Assembly (NCBI RefSeq): GCF_005893125.1
Contig: NZ_VCJS01000049.1
Coordinates: forward strand, 1-64,000
Source of the DNA: Nonomuraea basaltis
GTDB taxonomy: Bacteria; Actinomycetota; Actinomycetes; Streptosporangiales; Streptosporangiaceae
DNA length: 64,000 bases
Direction of reading: 5' to 3'
Shown: piece by piece, positions 60,261-64,000 of the stretch
How positions within the stretch are numbered: position 1 is the first letter of the stretch
Layout: each line of letters opens with the position of its first letter
Program-made: the position numbers and the translations under genes
Notes under the pieces: model-generated
Seen by the model: the letters and a program-made list of their open reading frames with translations, nothing else
Database searches by the model: none
What the model was told of the DNA's origin: nothing

Positions 60261-60674
60261 ATGCAGACCCCGAGTCCGGACTCGGACTCACCGTCGCTTC
60301 CAGCGCGGCGAGTGAGCGTCTCGGAGGAGGCATTCACCCAGCGGATCGTCACGGCCACGATGCTCACCATCGCGGCCCTGACCTTCGCCTTCTCCTTTGG
60401 CAACGTGTGGTCGCTGGGGTTGAGACTCGGCGTCGCGCCCTGGCTCGCGCCGTTGATCGGTCCTGCGGTGGATCTGTCGGTGATCGGACTGATCGTGGGA
60501 GTCCGTCATCTGGCCCTGTGCGGAGTACGGGCCGCCGAACTGCGTCCCGCTCGGCTGCTCCTGGCCTTCTCGGGTCTGGCGACGTTAGCGCTGAACATCG
60601 CCGAACCCATAGCCGGAGGCTTGTACGGCAAAGCCGCCTTCGAAGCCTCGCCTCACAGCCGCCCCGGCCCGTAG
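60261..60674 (+). CDS. Truncated DUF2637 (SpdB-like) membrane protein
   Basis: 137 residues from the ATG at 60261 (GAAGGAGCG upstream). Four hydrophobic segments (TMLTIAALTFAFSFGNVW, LAPLIGPAVDLSVIGLIVG, LLLAFSGLATLALNIAEPIA) match the N-terminal part of DUF2637 proteins found in AICEs and plasmids, where they assist transfer or spread. The reading frame then ends SPHSRPGP inside a GC hairpin, so the usual C-terminal half is missing. It starts 22 bases after the integrase. Confidence 0.75.
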   Translation: MQTPSPDSDSPSLPARRVSVSEEAFTQRIVTATMLTIAALTFAFSFGNVWSLGLRLGVAPWLAPLIGPAVDLSVIGLIVGVRHLALCGVRAAELRPARLLLAFSGLATLALNIAEPIAGGLYGKAAFEASPHSRPGP

Positions 60675-60684
60675 GCCGGGGCGG
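60659..60684 (+). terminator. Hairpin at the truncation point of the DUF2637 gene
   Basis: Perfect 11-bp arms CCGCCCCGGCC / GGCCGGGGCGG with loop CGTA. The DUF2637 stop lies inside it, which suggests a deletion fused the gene to an unrelated terminator. Confidence 0.65.
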
Positions 60685-61110
60685 TCCGATCTTGTTCACC
60701 TGCCCGCGGGCGATGCACCGCTTTACGGCGTCAGCTACTCGCAGCATGGCATCGAGGCCGAGCAAAGCATCGGCCGTAGGCTCCCGCATCCGTACGCCTT
60801 GGCCGTGTCAGGCAGAGCGGACACGCAGGATTCAGTGGATGGTCAGCACGGTCACTCGGTTACAGATGATCTCCCCTCATGATTCCCGGCCACGGCGAGG
60901 CAGAGCATCCCAACCGAGCTCACACAGGCCTCTCACCTGGGATTTCAAGATGGCGCATGCTCCATGAGGTCCGCCAGGTCGAGCCATACCGCAGCGTCGT
61001 CAGCGACGATCATGCGGCACCTCCTGTGGCACTTCCTGTGGGATGAGAAATCTCGGCGGCCGCGTGCCAGGAGCCCCCATCCGGACCGTGAAAGCCCCTG
61101 CGAAAGCCGA
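60685..61110. other. Non-coding or relic stretch inside the element
   Basis: About 430 bases without a convincing gene. Two short minus-strand open pieces look protein-like: ALLGLDAMLRVADAVKRCIA with start near 60789, running into the hairpin, and MIVADDAAVWLDLADLMEHA (61013 to stop at 60945). Both could be remains of small AICE genes. No tRNA, CRISPR or transposon end is seen. Confidence 0.4.
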
Positions 61111-61111
61111 C

Positions 61112-61152
61112 CATGCTCAGTACCATGCTCAGTGAGCATGCTGGTGAGCATG
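61112..61152. promoter_or_regulatory. Four CATGCTCA octamers in inverted pairs upstream of the AlbA_2 gene
   Basis: CATGCTCA at 61112 and 61124, TGAGCATG at 61133 and 61145. The middle pair makes a perfect 17-base palindrome CATGCTCAGTGAGCATG, and the outer pair is symmetrical around it. The cluster ends 20 bases before the ATG at 61172, a good operator for autorepression by the winged-helix protein encoded next. Confidence 0.75.
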
Positions 61153-61171
61153 GTAGGTGTCAGGGGTGCCG

Positions 61172-62908
61172 ATGCTTGACGACGAGCTGGCCGAGATCGT
61201 GGACAACCTGCGCGCCATCGGCGCGGATATCACTGATGTGGAGGTGAAGAAGGCCGAGGGTGGTCTGCCGAAAAGCCTGCGGGAGACGCTGTCGGCCTTC
61301 GCCAACGCGCATGGCGGCGTGATCATTCTGGGGTTGGACGAAGCGCGGGGCTTCGCAACGACAGGGCTGGCCAACCCGGCCAAACTTGCCGCCGATCTGG
61401 CCGCCCTGTGCTCGCAGGACATGGAGCCCGCTATCCGGCCGCTGATCCGGATCCACCGATTCGAGAATCAGCATGTGCTGGTGGCTGAGGTCCCGGAGGC
61501 CGACCCAGCGCACAAACCCTGCTTCGTTCGGGGTGCGGGGATCGCCAAGGGCAGTTTCATTCGGATCAGCGACGGCGACCGCAGGCTCTCGCCGTACGAG
61601 GTGCAGATCATGCTGTCCTCCCGCGGTCAGCCGCGGGAGGACGAGCAGCCGGTGCCGGGGGCGGGCCTGGGTGAGCTAGACGAGGCCAGCGTTCATGCTC
61701 TGGTCTCCCGGTTGCGGACAAGCCGTCCCTATGCCTTCAAGGACCTTGACCAGCTCGGCGTCCTTCGCCGCGCCAGGGTGCTCGTGCCCGATGAGCGCGG
61801 CGGCGATGTGGTCTCGCTGGGGGGACTGCTGGCGCTGGGCTCCTATCCCCAGGACCGGTTCCCGCAGTTGATGGTCACCTTCGTCCACTACCCCACAGTT
61901 ACCGGGGAACCTTCACCTGCGGGTGAGAGGTTCCTGGATAACGTGACCCTCGAAGGCCCAATCCCGGCCATCGTCCGCGACACGCTGGCGGTGCTGCACC
62001 GCAACATGTCCCGCCGCGCGATCATCGTGGGCAGCGGACGTCAGGACGTGTGGGATTACCCGGATACCGCGCTTCGCGAAGCACTTGTCAACGCCCTTGT
62101 ACACCGCGACCTGTCGAGCGGTGCCCGCGGCACCCAGATTCAGGTCGAGATGTATCCGGACCGGCTGATCATCCGCAACCCTGGCGGCCTTTTCGGCCCG
62201 GTCACCCTCGACAGTCTGGGCGAGGAAGGCATCTCCTCGGCGCGCAACGCCACACTCATCAAGATCCTCGAGGAGGTGCCCGTCCCGGGAGAAACCCGGA
62301 CCGTCTGCGAGAACCGCGGCTCCGGGATCCGGGCTATGTTCGGCGCCCTACGCTCGGCCGGGATGAGCCCTCCGCAGTTCGACGATAAGGTCGCCACCTT
62401 CGTCGTCACCTTCCCCAACCACACCCTGCTCAGCAGGGACATGATCAGATGGATCGGCGGGCTGGGGGAGCGCGACCTGACCGACAGCCAGTGCATCGCG
62501 CTGGCACTGTTGCGTGAGGAAGGCGCCTTGGACAACCGCAGCTACCGCAACGCCACCGGCGTGGATTCCCGCGTCGCCACTACCGAACTCCAGGACCTGG
62601 TGGCCCGTGAGCTCATCACCCAGACAGGCACCCGTCGTTGGGCGCGCTACCAGCTCACCCCTCGAGCGACCGAGCGCGAGGTGGCTGGTCCGGATGATCG
62701 CCGGCAGGTGATCCTGCGCGCTCTCGGCGAGGAGACTCTGTCCCGCGGAGAGTTGGCCGCCCGTACCGGGATGAGCGGCCCGACCGTCCGCCGCTGGCTC
62801 AAGACCATGCGCGACGAGGGACTGATCGAGATTGTCGGAGACAACCCTCGCAGCATGCACGTCCGTTACCGGCGGAGCCGACAAGACCCGCTCTTCCCAT
62901 CGGCCTGA
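61172..62908 (+). CDS. AlbA_2 (Schlafen-like) ATP-binding winged-helix protein
   Basis: 578 residues from the ATG at 61172 (a GTG at 61157 also fits). N-terminal AlbA_2 domain: EVKKAEGGLPKSLRETLSAF and NAHGGVIILGLDE. Middle GHKL-like ATPase (HATPase_c_4): ALREALVNALVHRDL, IRNPGGLFGPV, ENRGSGIRAMFGAL at ~300-400. Two winged-helix segments end the protein (YRNATGVDSRVATTELQDL; LSRGELAARTGMSGPTVRRW). Such proteins are annotated as regulators and occur in mobile and defence-rich regions; some relatives act in phage defence. The sole intact gene of the element, so it may be retained for a benefit. The operator cluster just upstream suggests self-control. Confidence 0.88.
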   Translation: MLDDELAEIVDNLRAIGADITDVEVKKAEGGLPKSLRETLSAFANAHGGVIILGLDEARGFATTGLANPAKLAADLAALCSQDMEPAIRPLIRIHRFENQHVLVAEVPEADPAHKPCFVRGAGIAKGSFIRISDGDRRLSPYEVQIMLSSRGQPREDEQPVPGAGLGELDEASVHALVSRLRTSRPYAFKDLDQLGVLRRARVLVPDERGGDVVSLGGLLALGSYPQDRFPQLMVTFVHYPTVTGEPSPAGERFLDNVTLEGPIPAIVRDTLAVLHRNMSRRAIIVGSGRQDVWDYPDTALREALVNALVHRDLSSGARGTQIQVEMYPDRLIIRNPGGLFGPVTLDSLGEEGISSARNATLIKILEEVPVPGETRTVCENRGSGIRAMFGALRSAGMSPPQFDDKVATFVVTFPNHTLLSRDMIRWIGGLGERDLTDSQCIALALLREEGALDNRSYRNATGVDSRVATTELQDLVARELITQTGTRRWARYQLTPRATEREVAGPDDRRQVILRALGEETLSRGELAARTGMSGPTVRRWLKTMRDEGLIEIVGDNPRSMHVRYRRSRQDPLFPSA

Positions 62909-63068
62909 CTCAGGTTCCCGCCAACCGGCAGCCACGGATTAATCGGTGTGCCCCTGTGAGCACACGGGGGCGCGTGAAGTCAGCTCAACCTCGCTGAACC
63001 ATGGGGAAGGCGGTCGGCCTGACGAGTGAAAACGGCAAACGCGCAGGTGAGAACCCTCTTACCCGTCC

Positions 63069-63096
63069 GGTTCGATTCCCGTCACCCCGCTCCACT
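63069..63096 (+). repeat. attR: duplicated tRNA-Gly 3' end
   Basis: Begins GGTTCGATTCCCGTCACCCC and ends GCTCCACT; identical to attL except for one extra C before GCTCC. The preceding bases do not form a tRNA, so this is only the 3' fragment left by integration. Confidence 0.85.
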
Positions 63097-63099
63097 GTT

Positions 63100-63145
63100 A
63101 AGGCCTAGGTCAGGAACATGTGATCCCAACCCGGGCCTTGATCTT
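63100..63145 (+). terminator. Ancestral tRNA-Gly terminator beyond attR
   Basis: AAGGCC / GGCCTT separated by 28 bases and followed by GATCTTTT. It probably terminated the tRNA before the insertion; the element supplied its own terminator at the left side. Confidence 0.5.
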
Positions 63146-63189
63146 TTGTGTGGGGCTATTCTCACTCGCGTGCCAGATCAGTTGATCTT

Positions 63190-63209
63190 ACGGGCCATTA
63201 CGGGCCATT
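63190..63209. repeat. Tandem 10-base repeat
   Basis: TACGGGCCAT occurs twice without spacer. Its role is unknown; it lies at the 3' end of the MerR-like fragment. Confidence 0.5.
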
Positions 63210-63491
63210 AGCCGGACGGCACCAGCGCTCCCGCCTCGCCCTCATCTCCCTCGTCATCCTTCCCTTCGGCTCGAGACCTTCCTTGACGATCTCTCCGAGA
63301 GCATCGGCGATCTTCCGGGCACGATCTTTCGCCGTGTGCAGATTGATCCCCCACGTCAACGGCTCATGCTGGAGCCCGCACTGGCCCGCGTCGGAGTAGA
63401 ACCGCATGGCGCTGACACTCAGACCGGTCCGGCATGCCACATCCCCGCTCGGGTACAGCTCGTTGTCGTCCGCCACTGTGGAGTCAGGCAT
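63198..63491 (-). pseudogene. Degenerate MerR-family regulator fragment
   Basis: 97 residues. The start ELYPSGDVACRTGLSVSAMR then FYSDAG is the MerR HTH beginning. After residue ~36 the expected wing (conserved Arg-x-Tyr) is missing and is replaced by QCGLQHEPLTWG, then a basic helical tail (EGLEPKGRMTREMRARRERW) that could be the end of the coiled-coil. An internal deletion is likely. It sits between attR and the propeller gene. Confidence 0.55.
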
Positions 63492-63560
63492 CGAGGGCTA
63501 GGCCCCGTTGGAGGACCTCGGAAGGTACCCGGGGTCCTCCAGCGGCTGTCGGTTGTTCGG

Positions 63561-64000
63561 TCAGCTGACGCTGGCGGGTTGGGCGGACAGGAGGGTTTGG
63601 GTCCAGCCTTCGGTGCCGACGGCGCCCTGGCTGCTGAGGTCGTCGCCCTGGCCGTCGTAGGGGTTATTGTCGTCGTAGCGCAAGAGAGAGCCGTCGCTCC
63701 GGTGGCCGTAGTACACGCCCCCACCGGGTGACAGGAGATGGTCGAAGACCTGCCAGGTGGCGTCGCGTAGCTGGTACCTCTGCCAGGAACCGGGGCCGTT
63801 GATCTGGTAAGAGATCAGCTTGCCGTCAGCCGTTGTGCCAAGAAGCCAGCCAGGGCCGGTCGCGGTCAGGGTCTTGAGGGTGAAGCCGTCTCCGATGGCG
63901 TTGCCACTGATGTTGTCGATGGTGGGCTTGGTCGCGTTGACGGTGTAGCGGCGCAGGGTCCCGCCGGCGATGCCGAACAGCTGGCCGTTGCCGTCGTAGG
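63561..64000 (-). CDS. C-terminus of a beta-propeller (tachylectin-like) protein, cut by right edge
   Basis: Minus-strand reading from the window edge to the TGA at 63561-63563 is open for ~145 residues. It shows repeated propeller-like units: YDGNGQLFGIAGGTLRRY, GWLLGTTADGKLISYQ, GGGVYYGHRSDGSLLRY, each with a G-x-L-x-x-Y ending and Trp/Gly-rich turns, as in tachylectin-2 or similar lectin domains. The rest, including any signal peptide and catalytic part, lies outside. Lectin-type sugar binding outside the cell is plausible. Confidence 0.75.
   Translation of the reverse strand, partial: YDGNGQLFGIAGGTLRRYTVNATKPTIDNISGNAIGDGFTLKTLTATGPGWLLGTTADGKLISYQINGPGSWQRYQLRDATWQVFDHLLSPGGGVYYGHRSDGSLLRYDDNNPYDGQGDDLSSQGAVGTEGWTQTLLSAQPASVS

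Larger units (their letters stand above)
58822..63096. mobile_element. Decayed actinomycete integrative element in tRNA-Gly
   Basis: About 4.3 kb bounded by duplicated tRNA-Gly 3' ends. It contains a tyrosine integrase (frameshifted), a truncated DUF2637/SpdB-like membrane protein, about 480 bases of debris, and an intact AlbA_2/GHKL/wHTH gene. The FtsK-like TraSA translocase, RepSA and Xis typical of AICEs are missing, so it should no longer transfer. The base composition is somewhat lower in GC than the flanks, especially around the AlbA_2 gene. Confidence 0.82.

Noticed and set aside
63027..63096. Second tRNA gene at attR
   Set aside because: Only the T arm and acceptor 3' half are present; no D or anticodon arm can be folded from the bases upstream.

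Overview
The window is high-GC (about 70% by eye) actinobacterial chromosome. GlnR, a mycothiol synthase (MshD), a mycothiol-dependent-type enzyme, several ECF sigma/anti-sigma pairs, many STAND/NB-ARC-TPR regulators, a stand-alone LigD-type polymerase and a tRNA-Gly site holding a decayed actinomycete integrative element all point to a soil actinomycete. Gene styles fit Streptosporangiales (Nonomuraea-like), but that family-level guess is inference. About 52 protein genes or gene remnants, one tRNA and no rRNA or CRISPR are seen. The first gene is cut by the left edge and the last by the right edge.

Left part (1-9.2 kb): an anchored protein facing a polytopic membrane protein; an XRE-cupin regulator; an ECF sigma factor translationally coupled to a methyltransferase with an Ada-like zinc domain at its C-terminus; a sulfur operon (thioredoxin - Cys-containing leader peptide - small ORF - thiosulfate sulfurtransferase - DUF1416/SseC) ending in a hairpin terminator; an ECF sigma/zinc-finger anti-sigma pair; a DUF2993 protein; a MoaD-like sulfur carrier; and glnR.

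9.2-22 kb: a large regulator that joins a Crp-like sensor and HTH to an NB-ARC ATPase and TPRs; a small membrane protein; an alpha/beta hydrolase; then a tightly coupled four-gene operon resembling a sugar ABC importer in which the ATPase subunit has lost Walker A, the two permeases are fused, and the last gene is a membrane-anchored STAND-TPR protein whose P-loop lysine is also missing. A PHP phosphoesterase and a second sigma/anti-sigma pair follow.

22-33.5 kb: the most striking region, a compact type VII-secretion-like locus. An FHA-TM-triple FtsK ATPase (EssC-like) faces an overlapping minus-strand operon encoding a pseudokinase-TM protein (EssB-like), two WXG100-size helical proteins, a small one-TM protein, an unknown 198-residue protein, a 1471-residue RHS-repeat polymorphic toxin and a low-GC candidate immunity gene. 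No EccB/D/E or mycosin is present, so the layout is closer to the Firmicutes T7SSb than to mycobacterial ESX.

33.5-58 kb: mostly single genes: VOC/MarR with a divergent operator, a secreted Cys protein, a membrane PfpI-like protein, a secreted M28 aminopeptidase with a decayed inverted copy beside it, LigD polymerase, a DinB-like mycothiol enzyme/MarR pair with operator, CstA, a subtilase-propeller fusion, a LuxR (LAL) regulator, two GNATs, two gene remnants, a secreted 5'-nucleotidase, mshD, and a phosphate transporter/PhoU-like pair with a possible PHO box, then dcd.

58.7-64 kb: tRNA-Gly(CCC) carries a ~4.3 kb insertion bounded by duplicated tRNA 3' ends. Inside are a frameshifted tyrosine integrase, a truncated SpdB-like DUF2637 protein and an intact AlbA_2/GHKL/winged-helix protein preceded by a strong palindromic operator. 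Beyond it lie a degenerate MerR fragment and the C-terminus of a beta-propeller (tachylectin-like) protein.
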